A stretch of 64,000 nucleotides of DNA from Hymenobacter rigui (GCF_003944715.1 NZ_RWIT01000001.1:310001-374000), one strand, 5' to 3'. Positions 1-8,793 are shown, counted from the stretch's first letter. A program made the numbers and translations. Notes: generated from the sequence alone by a model not told the origin.

Positions 1-11
1 ACGAGCTGGCA

Positions 12-1907
12 ATGCCTCTTACCCTAGCTGACCTCCGGGCCGCGACCCCACCGCCCGACCCGACGAAACCCGACACATCAACGCGCACGGGGCAACCCGC
101 CGACGGGGCCGCCGGGAGTTTCGAGAGCAATACGCGCGGGTGCGCGCCCGCGCGCGAGGGCGCGCCGGACTTGACAACTATTGACATCCCTACGCGTGCG
201 CGCGTGCCCGCGCGTACTGGGGTCGAAACTCCCGACAGGACAAAACAGGACACCCCTACACGCGCGGGCGCGCCCGCGCGTACTGGTCCGATAATGCCGG
301 GGGCGGCGCTGGATTGGTGCGTGCTACAGTATGAGCAGCGGCACGGCGGCTTCCCGGCCCGGGGTGGGCGTAATGCCTGGCTTGCGGCTTTGGCTTTCTT
401 CTGCAACGAAAAGGGCGTGCCCCAGTCCGACCTGGAAAGCCACGCCGCCGGGTACGCGGGCCCCGACTTTACCACCGACGAAATTGCCCGCACCATCCGG
501 GGTATCTATCAGCGCGAAGCTGCCCACCATAGCAGCAAGCCCTGGGAGCCGCCTACCGTTCGCCCTAGTTTTAGGGAGGAACAGCGCGCCGCTACCGTGG
601 CCCCGGTGGCTCCGGCCGTACCCCTCAACACGCCTACCATTCCGCCGGAGGTGTACCAGCTGCTTCCGGAGTTTCTGCAGCAGTGCTGCCAGCCTTTGCC
701 AACCGCCCGGGAACGGGACGTGCTACTAACCGGCGCGCTGGCCGTGCTGTCGGGGTGTTTCCCGACGCTGGAAGGGTTATACCGAAACAAGGTTATAGGG
801 GCCAACGTGTACGCCTTTGTAGTGGCCCCGGCGGCCTCCGGTAAGGGCGCGCTGGATTGGGCCCGCCGGCTGGCCTGGCCGCATCATCAAGCATTGCGCG
901 AAGCCAGCCAGCGGGAGCGGGAAGGGTACGAGCTGCAGCTACAGGAATACGAGCAGCAGAAGCGGGCCGCCAAAGCCGGCGGGCCGCTGCCACCCCGGCC
1001 CGTGGAACCGGCACGCCGCCGGCTATTCATTCCGGCCGATAATGGCGCGGCCAACGTGGTAAAGACGCTAGCAGAAAACGAAGAACGGGGTATTATCTGC
1101 GACACGGAAGCCGACACGCTGAGCGGCGCGCTAAAGCAGGACTTTGGCGACTACTCCGCCCTGCTACGCAAATGCTCCGAACACGAACCGCACCTATACG
1201 ACCGTAAAACAGCCGGCACCTACGAGCTGAGCCGGCCGGCCCTGTCGGTGGCCTTGGGAGGTACGCCGGAGCAGGTAGCCCGGCTTATTCCCAATGCGGA
1301 GGATGGGTTGTTTTCGCGCTTCTGGTTTTACGCCTTTGAAGCCCCGCACCAGTGGGACAACCCGTTTGCCGAACCCGCCGGCGGCTCCCTCGATACTTGG
1401 TTTGATGCGCTGTCGGTGCGTATATCCGAAATGATAGCCGCCGCCGGTGCCGGGCGGGTGTTGGTGCGCCTTACCAAGTCCCAGCAGGTACGCTTTAGCA
1501 CGGCTTGGGAAGCCTGGCTAAGCGACGGAATAGCCGACTTTGGCGAAGGCTCCGGTAGTGCCGTAAAACGCCATGCCCGCGCCTGCTTCCGGCTCTGTAT
1601 GCTGCTGACGCTGCTACGCTGTTTCGAGAACGGCGAAGCTCCCGCCGGCCGCATCCTTACCTGCGAAGATGCCGACTTAACCGCCGCCCTGGCTATTGCC
1701 GACGTGTACCGCCGGCACGCGCTGGCATTGTACGAACGGCTACCCCGCCCCGCCGGCTCTGCGTTCAAATCGGCTAGCAAGTACGCCGGTAAAGCGGAGC
1801 AGGAAGCCCGCGTGCGGGAGCTACACGGGCAAGGGCTAAGCCTCCGGGAAATAGAGGCCCAAACCGGCGTACCCTTCAATACCGCCGCCCGGTGGCTCCG
1901 GGTGTAG
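12..1907 (+). CDS. DUF3987 primase/helicase-like protein of a mobile element
   Basis: A 631-residue reading frame that stays open to base 1 (codons GAG CTG GCA precede the ATG), so the true start may lie outside the window. Residues 1-95 are low-complexity with repeats of the type PTRAxxPARTG. Residues 98-180 resemble the helical primase C-terminal (PriCT-like) segment. Residues about 185-590 match my memory of DUF3987, with a P-loop-like APAASGKG at 272-279. The last 32 residues (QGLSLREIEAQTGVPFNTAA) form a helix-turn-helix. DUF3987 proteins are typical replication proteins of Bacteroidota integrative elements and satellites. That fits the island ending at the tRNA-Arg gene downstream. The replication role is inferred; the family call is fairly secure. 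Confidence 0.75.
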   Translation: MPLTLADLRAATPPPDPTKPDTSTRTGQPADGAAGSFESNTRGCAPAREGAPDLTTIDIPTRARVPARTGVETPDRTKQDTPTRAGAPARTGPIMPGAALDWCVLQYEQRHGGFPARGGRNAWLAALAFFCNEKGVPQSDLESHAAGYAGPDFTTDEIARTIRGIYQREAAHHSSKPWEPPTVRPSFREEQRAATVAPVAPAVPLNTPTIPPEVYQLLPEFLQQCCQPLPTARERDVLLTGALAVLSGCFPTLEGLYRNKVIGANVYAFVVAPAASGKGALDWARRLAWPHHQALREASQREREGYELQLQEYEQQKRAAKAGGPLPPRPVEPARRRLFIPADNGAANVVKTLAENEERGIICDTEADTLSGALKQDFGDYSALLRKCSEHEPHLYDRKTAGTYELSRPALSVALGGTPEQVARLIPNAEDGLFSRFWFYAFEAPHQWDNPFAEPAGGSLDTWFDALSVRISEMIAAAGAGRVLVRLTKSQQVRFSTAWEAWLSDGIADFGEGSGSAVKRHARACFRLCMLLTLLRCFENGEAPAGRILTCEDADLTAALAIADVYRRHALALYERLPRPAGSAFKSASKYAGKAEQEARVRELHGQGLSLREIEAQTGVPFNTAARWLRV

Positions 1908-1941
1908 TGTACCGTGTACCATTTTTGGTACGGTACGATAC

Positions 1942-2418
1942 TCAACACGCATAGCTCACCGGTAGTACGTCAGCCCGCACGTACAACGGGTGCCGGGGCG
2001 CGCCGGTCTTAGTTTGCCCCAGGCAGTGAATTTCCCGGCCCGTGCCCTGTAGTAAGGTCAGCACTTCGGCTACTCTTTCGCCCTCACCATGGTTACCCCA
2101 AGCGGCAATAATTAGTGACGCACCCGCCGCCACCGTGGCAAGATGCTGGTTACTTTCGGGGCCGTTAGGCTCCGGGGTGGCCTTCAAGTCGGCGGGTTTT
2201 GTGGCGCGGTATGAGTACAGGTTGACCACGTTTAGCGCCCCAAACCCCCAGGCTTTGGCAAACCCGATACAACGGCGAATAGTTGGGTCATCCTGCCATG
2301 CGTCGGCCTTGCTGGGATTCAGCATAACGAAGCAAACCACGGGGCCGGCTTCGTTCCAGCACCGCGCTAACGTGTAACGGTACCTTTCGCACTCACTGAC
2401 GTACGCATCTTTCTTCAT
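1942..2418 (-). CDS. DUF1643 domain protein
   Basis: A 158-residue protein covered almost entirely by DUF1643. Hallmarks are the early FVMLNPSKAD and DDPTIRRC segments, the GFGALNVVNLYSYRAT strand-helix and a late IIAAWGNHG. Members are short stand-alone proteins often found in phages, plasmids and islands; their biochemical role is not established. It is convergent with the DUF3987 gene (34 bp between stops) and divergent from the restriction-modification gene, so the space at 2419-2504 should hold both promoters. The ATG start fits the family length. The family call is confident; no function is claimed. Confidence 0.8.
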   Translation of the reverse strand: MKKDAYVSECERYRYTLARCWNEAGPVVCFVMLNPSKADAWQDDPTIRRCIGFAKAWGFGALNVVNLYSYRATKPADLKATPEPNGPESNQHLATVAAGASLIIAAWGNHGEGERVAEVLTLLQGTGREIHCLGQTKTGAPRHPLYVRADVLPVSYAC

Positions 2419-2504
2419 AAGGCACTATTATCCGATATTCCCCGCCAAATAACGACATAGCTGCCTATCTTCCCCGCCCTTTCGCTACTCTAGCCTTATC
2501 CGCT

Positions 2505-5500
2505 TTGACTTACCCCGATTTTGAAGCCCGCTGGAAACCCGCCGGCGGCGCGGAGCGCGCCAACTACGGCCTGTTTCTGCAAGACCTCTGCGACCTGCTA
2601 GGCGTGCCCCGCCCCGACCCCACCACCGACGACCCCGCCCAGGATAGCTACGTGCTGGAACGGGCCGTACAGTTCAACGACGGTCCCAAGAAAAGCACCG
2701 GCCGGATTGACCTGTATAAGCGCGGCTGCTTCGTGCTGGAAACCAAGCAGGGCACCGACACCGCCGACCAACAAAAGAAACAGGAACGCGCTGAGCTGGG
2801 GTTGGAGCCCAGCAAGCGCCGCAAGGGCCACGCCGTACGCGGCTCCGCCAAGTGGGCCGAAATGATGCAGGCCGCCCGCCAGCAGGCCCTTGGCTACGTG
2901 CGCGCCCTGCCGCCGGAGGAACCCCGCCCGCTGTTTGTGCTGGTGGCCGATGTGGGCTACTGTATCGACGTGTATAGCAACTTCGCCGGGGTGGGGGATT
3001 CGTTTGTGCCCTTCCCCGATCAAACCAAGTTCCGGTTGCCGCTGGCCTCGCTGGCCGATGAGAAAACGCGGGCTATGCTCCGCCAAATCTTCCTCGACCC
3101 GAAAGAGCTGGACCCCAGCCGCCGCGCCGCCCGCGTGACGCGGGAGCTGGCCGCCCGCCTGGCTAAACTATCGGAGCAGCTGGAACGGGCCGGGCACGCG
3201 CCCGACGTGGTGGCGCAATTCCTGATGCGCTGCCTGTTCACCATGTTTGCGGAAGATGTAAACCTGATTCCGAAGCAGAGCTTTACCGGGATGCTGAATG
3301 AGTACAGTAAGCCGGAACGCTTAAAGTTTCTGCCAGCGGCTCTAGCTAACCTCTGGCAAACAATGGATACTGGCGGGGATTCTATTGTAATTAATGAGCA
3401 TATCCGCCGCTTCAATGGTAAGCTGTTCCACGATGCCACCGCCTTGCCGCTGAACGCCGGACAGGCGGAGCTGCTGTTGCAATCGGCTAAGGCAGATTGG
3501 ACGGAGGTAGAGCCGGCCATTTTCGGCACGCTGCTGGAACGCGCCCTCGACCCCAAGGAACGGCACAGCCTGGGAGCCCACTATACCCCGCGCCGCTACG
3601 TGGAACGGCTGGTGCTGCCTACCGTGCTGGAACCCTTGCGCCGGGAGTGGGCCGCCGCGCAAGCCGCCGCCGCCCGCCGCCTCGATGAAGGCCAGCCCAA
3701 AGACGCCCGCGCCGAGCTGGTGCGCTTCCTGAGCCGCCTCACCAGCCTCAAAATTCTGGACCCTGCCTGCGGCTCCGGTAACTTCCTGTATGTGACGCTG
3801 GAACACCTCAAGCGGCTGGAAGGCGAAGTGCTGGCCGCTATTAACAGCTACGGCCAGACGGGCCTGCTGGAATTGGGCGGCGGTACCACCGTAAGCCCGC
3901 ACCAGCTGTTGGGCTTGGAGCTGAACCCGCGCGCGGCCGCCATTGCCGACGTGGTATTACGCATTGGCTACCTGCAGTGGCACCTGCGCACCTACGGCCC
4001 CTCCGAACTCCGGGAGCCGCTGTTGGATGAGTACCAGAATATCCGCCAGCAGGATGCGGCCCTGCAGCACGGCCCGCCCGTGCCCCGCCTCGATGCCCAC
4101 GGCCAGCCCGTAACGCGCTGGGACGGCACTACCAAGCTGCACCCCGCCACCGGCCAGCCCGTGCCCGACGAAACCGCCCGCACGCCCGTGCTCGACTACC
4201 CCAACCCCCAGCCCGCCGAGTGGCCCCAGGCCGATTTCATTGTGGGCAACCCGCCGTTTGTAGGCCCGGCCCGGATGCGCGACGCCTTAGGGGACGGGTA
4301 CACCGAAGCCCTGCGCAAAGCCTACAAAGGCAAGGTGCCCGATTCGGCCGACCTGGTAATGTACTGGTGGCACAACGCCGCCGCCGCCGTGCAGCGCGGA
4401 ACCTCCGAGCGGTTTGGCTTCATCACCACCAACAGTATCAAACAGATTTTTGCACGGCGGGTAATGCAGCCCTTCTTGGAAGGTGACCCGGCCCCGCTTG
4501 CATTGGTTTTTGCAGTTCCTGACCATCCTTGGGTTGAAGGTGCTGATGGAGCTGCTGTACGCATTGCTATGACAGTAGCAGAACGAAACAATGGTACTGT
4601 AACTACAGGACGGTTGTTAACAGTCAAAACCGAATCAACACCAGAAGGTGACGATGCTGCTGAAGTGACTTTTATTGAAGAAGAAGGTCATATACTTCCA
4701 GACCTAAGTATTGGTGCTGATTTGGACAGTTCTGAGCTGCTAAAATCAAATCTTAACCTTGCTAATAGAGGCGTCTGCTTGTTTGGTACTGGATTCGTCG
4801 TGACGCCCGTTAAAGCGCAAGAAATCGGATTAGGTCAAATACCGGGAATTGAAAATCATATCCGAGCTTATAGAAATGGGCGCGACCTGACAGATAAGCC
4901 AAGAGGAGTAATGGTCATTGATTTATATGGTCTCTCCTCGAATCAGGTTCTTGAAAAATACCCAGCTGTTTACCAACATGTAGTTGAAAACGTCAAGCCT
5001 GAGCGAGACCAAAATAACAGGGCTATTAGACGAGAAAATTGGTGGGTATTTGGTGAGCCCAATCCAAAATTGCGGAATATGCTCCAAGGTCTTGACCGTT
5101 ACATATCAACTGTCTACGTATCAAAACACAGGTTTTTTACTTTTCTAGATAAGGAAGTATTACCTGATGACGCACTAATTGCAATTGCTCTTGATGACGC
5201 TTATTATTTAGGTGTTCTTTCTAGCAAATTTCATATTGTCTGGACACTAGCAGCAGGTGGCGACTTGGGCGGAAATACGCCGCGTTACAATAAATCCCGT
5301 TGTTTCGACCCGTTCCCCTTGCCGGCGGCCACGGCGGAGCAGCAGGCGCGCATCCGGGATCTGGCCGAACAGCTCGACGCCCACCGCAAGCGCCAGCAGG
5401 CCCAACACCCCGCCCTCACCCTCACCGACCTCTACAATGTGGTGGAAAAGCTGCGCGCCGGCCAGCCCCTCACCACGGCCAAAGAGCAAGCCACCAACCA

Positions 5501-5963
5501 GCAGGGCCTGGCCTCCGTGGTCCTGAGTCTGCACCAGCAGCTAGACGCCGCCGTAGCCGCCGCCTACGGCTGGCCCGCCGACCTTCCCGACGCCGAAATC
5601 CTGACCCGTCTGGTACGCCTCAACCACGAGCGCGCCCAGGAGGAACAGGCCGGCCACGTTCGGTACCTCCGCCCCGCCTACCAAGCCCCGGAGCTGCAAC
5701 AGTCGGCGCTGGCCCTGCCCGCCGCCGCTGCCAAGGTGGCCGCCGCCGCAGAAGCCACTGGCCCCCAGCCGTGGCCTACGGAACTGGCCCAACAGATGCA
5801 GGCCGTTCGGGATGCTGTGCAGCAGGCCGGCCAGTCGGTAAGCGCCGCCCAAGTAGCCGCCCGCTTCAAGCGTACCAAGCCGGAACGCGTGCAGCCCCTA
5901 CTGGATACCCTTACCGCGCTAAGTCTGCTCCGCCAAACGGAGGAAGGAGCCTACGCGGCGTAG
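2505..5963 (+). CDS. Type IIL (MmeI-like) single-chain restriction-modification enzyme
   Basis: An 1152-residue fusion of nuclease, adenine methyltransferase and target-recognition domain. A PD-(D/E)xK nuclease site is visible at D69, E79 and K81 (spacing D-x9-E-x-K, as in MmeI). A helical connector follows, then methyltransferase motif X (GAHYTPRRYV, about 356), motif I (DPACGSGNF, D419) and motif IV (NPPF, N582), which marks an N6-adenine gamma-class enzyme. Residues about 660-930 are the target-recognition region and are encoded by clearly AT-richer DNA (4490-5290). The remaining C-terminus is helical. The start is TTG at 2505; no in-frame ATG precedes residue 1 nearby. Such enzymes cut at a distance and modify one strand, so no separate methylase is needed, consistent with none being adjacent. 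The recognition sequence cannot be read from this. Confidence 0.85.
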   Translation: MTYPDFEARWKPAGGAERANYGLFLQDLCDLLGVPRPDPTTDDPAQDSYVLERAVQFNDGPKKSTGRIDLYKRGCFVLETKQGTDTADQQKKQERAELGLEPSKRRKGHAVRGSAKWAEMMQAARQQALGYVRALPPEEPRPLFVLVADVGYCIDVYSNFAGVGDSFVPFPDQTKFRLPLASLADEKTRAMLRQIFLDPKELDPSRRAARVTRELAARLAKLSEQLERAGHAPDVVAQFLMRCLFTMFAEDVNLIPKQSFTGMLNEYSKPERLKFLPAALANLWQTMDTGGDSIVINEHIRRFNGKLFHDATALPLNAGQAELLLQSAKADWTEVEPAIFGTLLERALDPKERHSLGAHYTPRRYVERLVLPTVLEPLRREWAAAQAAAARRLDEGQPKDARAELVRFLSRLTSLKILDPACGSGNFLYVTLEHLKRLEGEVLAAINSYGQTGLLELGGGTTVSPHQLLGLELNPRAAAIADVVLRIGYLQWHLRTYGPSELREPLLDEYQNIRQQDAALQHGPPVPRLDAHGQPVTRWDGTTKLHPATGQPVPDETARTPVLDYPNPQPAEWPQADFIVGNPPFVGPARMRDALGDGYTEALRKAYKGKVPDSADLVMYWWHNAAAAVQRGTSERFGFITTNSIKQIFARRVMQPFLEGDPAPLALVFAVPDHPWVEGADGAAVRIAMTVAERNNGTVTTGRLLTVKTESTPEGDDAAEVTFIEEEGHILPDLSIGADLDSSELLKSNLNLANRGVCLFGTGFVVTPVKAQEIGLGQIPGIENHIRAYRNGRDLTDKPRGVMVIDLYGLSSNQVLEKYPAVYQHVVENVKPERDQNNRAIRRENWWVFGEPNPKLRNMLQGLDRYISTVYVSKHRFFTFLDKEVLPDDALIAIALDDAYYLGVLSSKFHIVWTLAAGGDLGGNTPRYNKSRCFDPFPLPAATAEQQARIRDLAEQLDAHRKRQQAQHPALTLTDLYNVVEKLRAGQPLTTAKEQATNQQGLASVVLSLHQQLDAAVAAAYGWPADLPDAEILTRLVRLNHERAQEEQAGHVRYLRPAYQAPELQQSALALPAAAAKVAAAAEATGPQPWPTELAQQMQAVRDAVQQAGQSVSAAQVAARFKRTKPERVQPLLDTLTALSLLRQTEEGAYAA
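4490..5290 (+). other. AT-rich target-recognition segment inside the type IIL enzyme
   Basis: Within the otherwise GC-rich enzyme gene, codons from about 4490 to 5290 switch to A/T-ending forms (runs such as ttgaaaatcatatccgag). They switch back abruptly at the sequence encoding NKSRCFDPFPLP. The stretch lies after the methyltransferase core, where MmeI-family target recognition resides. Confidence 0.7.
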
Positions 5964-6109
5964 CGTTTACAATCTTCACTTTTATCAAACGTAAGAAATG
6001 GATGCTCCTACCTGGCTAAGTATCCGCCGCCCCGGGTAGCAGAATAAAAACACCTGTTGTAACTTTAAATGATACCCCCTCACCTTGGGGCCACATACTT
6101 ACTGCAGCG

Positions 6110-6140
6110 CAAAGGGTATAGCGAATCGTTATACCCTTTG
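6110..6140. repeat. Perfect inverted repeat, 11-bp arms
   Basis: Arms caaagggtata (6110-6120) and tataccctttg (6130-6140) are exact reverse complements around a 9-nt spacer. There is no T-tract after it, so it is not an obvious terminator. Confidence 0.85.
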
Positions 6141-6220
6141 TCGTTTCTTGCCCGTGGGCAGAAAGCAAATCTGCTTTCGTGCAGGTTATCCGGATATTGG
6201 GGGAAAACTATATTTTGTCT

Positions 6221-6256
6221 GTTTCATAAAACCGGAAATGCCCGGTTTTATGAAAC
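6221..6256. repeat. Perfect inverted repeat, 15-bp arms
   Basis: Arms gtttcataaaaccgg (6221-6235) and ccggttttatgaaac (6242-6256) are exact reverse complements with a 6-nt loop. No poly-T follows. Smaller hairpins at 6149-6160, 6161-6178 and 6302-6318 accompany it. Confidence 0.85.
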
Positions 6257-6737
6257 GGCGCTATCTACTGAATTGACAGTATAAATAGGCCAGTGCCTTA
6301 TTCCGTAAATTTTACGGAGCATAACCCCTACCATCCTAAGGCCCCCAGGGGAGGGGTAAATCCTTTACCGTGGCCGCCGGCCCACCGTAGCAGATACCCG
6401 TTTTTTCGTGCGTGCAAAATTACCGTGAAGGGGGACGCCGGTAAGATCTGCTGAAATCTTAACATTTGATTTGTTAGGTTTTGAAACTGCTGGCTGTTAC
6501 CAAAGCCCTGTAATTCGGAGCATTTGAGAACTGGCCGGGAGGGGAGGGGTAAATCTTGTTAGCGGCCCCCGGCATACCGCAGAGTACCTCCGCCGCCGTG
6601 CGCGTGCAAAACTCAACCCCAAAAGTCCGGCCCCGGCCGTGGGCTATGGGCCCGCCGCTGCTGGCCGTATCTTGCTGTAAACAACAGGCAGGAACAGGCG
6701 TAACCGTTTCGGATACCCCTTGCCGGCCCCAGCAGGT

Positions 6738-7067
6738 ATGCAGTACGAAAAAGGAACCAGCGGCAACCCCTCCGGCCGCCCGAAAGGAAGCGCCAATAAA
6801 GCCACCGCCCACACCCGGGAGCTTATCGGCGCGGCCCTCGCCGGCCTCGACGCCGACACGCTCCGGACGCACCTGCTCAGCCTAAGGGGAAAGGATTTTA
6901 TAGACGCCTATGTAAAGCTGGCCGAATTTGTAACACCCAAGCTGCAGCGCACCGCCCTGGCTGCTGATGATGAGGAACGCCCGGTAACAGTTACCCTGCA
7001 TATCGGCGGCACCCCGGAGCAGCGCGAAGCCAACCAGCAGGCCGCCCGGCGGCTACTCCGGGAGTAG
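6738..7067 (+). CDS. Small DUF5681-like protein
   Basis: A 109-residue protein counted from ATG 6738 (a TTG 18 bp upstream is in frame but less likely). The N-terminus carries GTSGNPSGRPKGSANK, the signature of DUF5681-type proteins common in phages and islands. The rest is a helical, charged domain ending QQAARRLLRE. Some relatives sit next to terminase genes, and a small DNA-binding role is possible but unproven. It is the last gene of the island before the tRNA-Arg attachment region, followed by a 34-bp palindrome. Family call moderate. Confidence 0.6.
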   Translation: MQYEKGTSGNPSGRPKGSANKATAHTRELIGAALAGLDADTLRTHLLSLRGKDFIDAYVKLAEFVTPKLQRTALAADDEERPVTVTLHIGGTPEQREANQQAARRLLRE

Positions 7068-7147
7068 GGTGCAACAGGTGAGCAGAAGTACCCCGCCCGG
7101 CGGGAAGTAAGGTGCCTGGATTGCTGGACACCCTACCGGGAAAAGAG

Positions 7148-7181
7148 AAGGGCCGCCGCGTCAATTGACGCGGCGGCCCTT
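7148..7181. terminator. 34-bp perfect palindrome after the DUF5681-like gene
   Basis: The sequence is exactly self-complementary about the centre tcaa|ttga with no loop; each arm begins aagggccgccgcg. It lies 80 bp beyond the stop. Short A and T flanks make it a plausible terminator usable in both directions, though the perfect symmetry would also suit a protein-binding or recombination site. Confidence 0.6.
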
Positions 7182-7271
7182 GCCCGTAGGTAGGAGCTGG
7201 CAACTACTTACCCGGCGGGTAAAACAAAGATAGCCCGCCGACGCAAAAATGCGCGGGCCCCGCCGGCATCC

Positions 7272-7324
7272 TGTCCCCCAAAAACTAAAATAGCTCTGAG
7301 TTGTCCCCCAAAGTGTCCCCCGAA
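7272..7324. repeat. Three TGTCCCCCRAA direct repeats next to the tRNA
   Basis: TGTCCCCCAAA at 7272-7282 and 7302-7312 and TGTCCCCCGAA at 7314-7324, all in the same orientation and 40-100 bp from the tRNA 3' end. Position and repetition suggest arm-type binding sites of a tyrosine integrase; this is inference. Confidence 0.5.
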
Positions 7325-7366
7325 AAATTGAAAACCCCGTTTCGGATTCATGAACTGGGTTTTTAG

Positions 7367-7438
7367 TAGCCGCGACGGGAATCGAACCCATATCAAGCGT
7401 TTAGGAAACGCCTATTCTATCCGTTGAACTACGCAGCC
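7367..7438 (-). tRNA. tRNA-Arg (anticodon CCU)
   Basis: On the minus strand a 72-nt cloverleaf can be folded. The acceptor GGCTGCG pairs with CGCGGCT (two G-U pairs), with discriminator A. The anticodon stem GGCGT/ACGCT encloses the loop TTCCTAA, giving anticodon CCU (reads AGG), and a T-arm with TTCGATTC follows. No CCA is encoded. Its 3' end faces the mobile island, the usual arrangement when an integrase uses the tRNA 3' end as attachment site and regenerates it. Confidence 0.9.
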
Positions 7439-7568
7439 AAAATATTCAGGTACAAAGCTACGCCGAAAGCCCGGGCTGCCCAAACCGGTCGGCCCCGCGT
7501 ATAGGAAGCGGGGCAGAGGCCCGGTATCTTCGTGCGGCTATTTCTGAATCTTCGCTTTTTTCGGGTGT

Positions 7569-8720
7569 ATGGGTGTTTTGGATGAATTGCGGAACCAGCG
7601 CCGGGCAGCCGGGTCAGCGTCGTCTTCCGCCGCTGATGGGCAGCAACCGGCCCTGCTCCTCATCCCCGACATCAGCGGCTTCACGCGGTTTATTGAGGAG
7701 TCAGGCAATCCGCAGGCCCCGTTCCTGGTGGCCGATTTGCTGGAAATTCTCATTGAGGCCAATATCCTGGACCTGGAGGTAAACGAAATTCAGGGCGACG
7801 CGGTGCTGTTTTACCGGCTGGGGCCGCCACCCACGGCCGAGGAGCTGGTGCGCCAGTGCCGCCGCATTTACCTCGACTTTCAGAACTACCTGCGCCTGGT
7901 GGAGCGCGACACCGGCTCGGCCCTGGCGGCTTCCCTGCATGAGCTGGCCCTCACCCTGAAAATAGTGGTGCATTACGGCCGCGTGAGTGTAGCCCGCATT
8001 CGGGAATACACCAAGCTTATGGGCCGCGACGTGATTGTGGTGCACCGCCTGCTCAAGAACAACGTGGCCGGGGCCGAATACATCCTGCTGTCGGAGGGGT
8101 ACACTAGTACGCAGTCGGCCGGGGCGCTGTCCCGGGCGTTTTCCTGGACGCGGCTGCTGCCGGGCTCTACCTACTACGAGCACATCGGCGAAGCTCCCTA
8201 TCATTACGCTCATCTCTCGCCGCTGCGGCTGCTGCTGGCCGGCCCCACCAACGCCGAGGAAGCCCCGCGCCCGGGCTGTGCCCTGAAGGTGCGCCGGGTG
8301 CTGCCCGTGCCCGCCCCCTACGCCCTGCGCGTCATCAGCAACTTCCGGATGCGGCCCCGCTGGATGGAAGGCGCCACCGCCGTGCACTACGATGTCAGCA
8401 AGGCCGGCCGCCTGGGCACCAGCTATAAAGTGGACGTGTTCAGCGGGCAGATTGATTTCCAGACGGTGCAGTGCCTGGAAGACGAGGAAGGCCGCATTAC
8501 CTACGTGGAGAAGATTTCCCACTTCCGCCTGTTTCCCAACGCCCTGCTGTTCTGCTGCCTCGAAGCCGTGGACCTGGACAGTTGCCTGCTGACATTGGAG
8601 CTGCGCTACGGCCACGTGGCCAGTAACCACCGTCTCGTTCGGTTTGGGCAGCTGCACCGGCTGCACCGCTTCATGGGCCGCTCCATTCAACAGCTGGCCC
8701 GGCTGCTGGGGGAGCGGTGA
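7569..8720 (+). CDS. DUF2652 protein: class III cyclase-like domain plus SRPBCC-like domain
   Basis: A 383-residue cytosolic protein with no signal or membrane segment. Residues 28-175 align with class III nucleotidyl cyclases. PDISGFTRF carries the first metal aspartate (D34) and IQGDAVLF the second (D77). VHYGRVSVARIREYTKLMGR matches the usual glycine-rich hairpin, and the transition-state arginine is kept (R160). The asparagine normally four residues before it is isoleucine (I156), so activity is uncertain. Residues about 250-383 resemble the SRPBCC/START-like ligand-binding fold. The family is known as DUF2652 and has no settled function. The gene is convergent with an HD-PycTM membrane protein, separated by a long inverted repeat. 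Confidence 0.75.
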   Translation: MGVLDELRNQRRAAGSASSSAADGQQPALLLIPDISGFTRFIEESGNPQAPFLVADLLEILIEANILDLEVNEIQGDAVLFYRLGPPPTAEELVRQCRRIYLDFQNYLRLVERDTGSALAASLHELALTLKIVVHYGRVSVARIREYTKLMGRDVIVVHRLLKNNVAGAEYILLSEGYTSTQSAGALSRAFSWTRLLPGSTYYEHIGEAPYHYAHLSPLRLLLAGPTNAEEAPRPGCALKVRRVLPVPAPYALRVISNFRMRPRWMEGATAVHYDVSKAGRLGTSYKVDVFSGQIDFQTVQCLEDEEGRITYVEKISHFRLFPNALLFCCLEAVDLDSCLLTLELRYGHVASNHRLVRFGQLHRLHRFMGRSIQQLARLLGER

Positions 8721-8793
8721 CAGTATGTGAGAGTAAGAGGGTAGGAGGGAATAGAATAGGAGGAGTGAGGGTAAGAGGGGTGAGGGAATAGAA

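Larger units (their letters stand above)
5964..6737. other. Non-coding stretch with clustered hairpins
   Basis: No convincing gene. Between 6110 and 6318 there are five short-spaced inverted repeats (see the separate entries and the finding). The 15-mer ggggaggggtaaatc occurs at 6348-6362 and again at 6541-6555, each followed by a loosely similar GC-rich tail, so a diverged direct repeat of roughly 45 bp is present. Small open frames here lack family features. Confidence 0.55.

Noticed and set aside
6069..6284. 71-residue plus-strand frame in the hairpin region
   Set aside because: It runs through several perfect inverted repeats and has no family features; the stretch looks non-coding.
7161..7391. 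Small minus-strand frames beginning GSIPVAATK
   Set aside because: This is the usual false translation of the 3' part of a tRNA gene.
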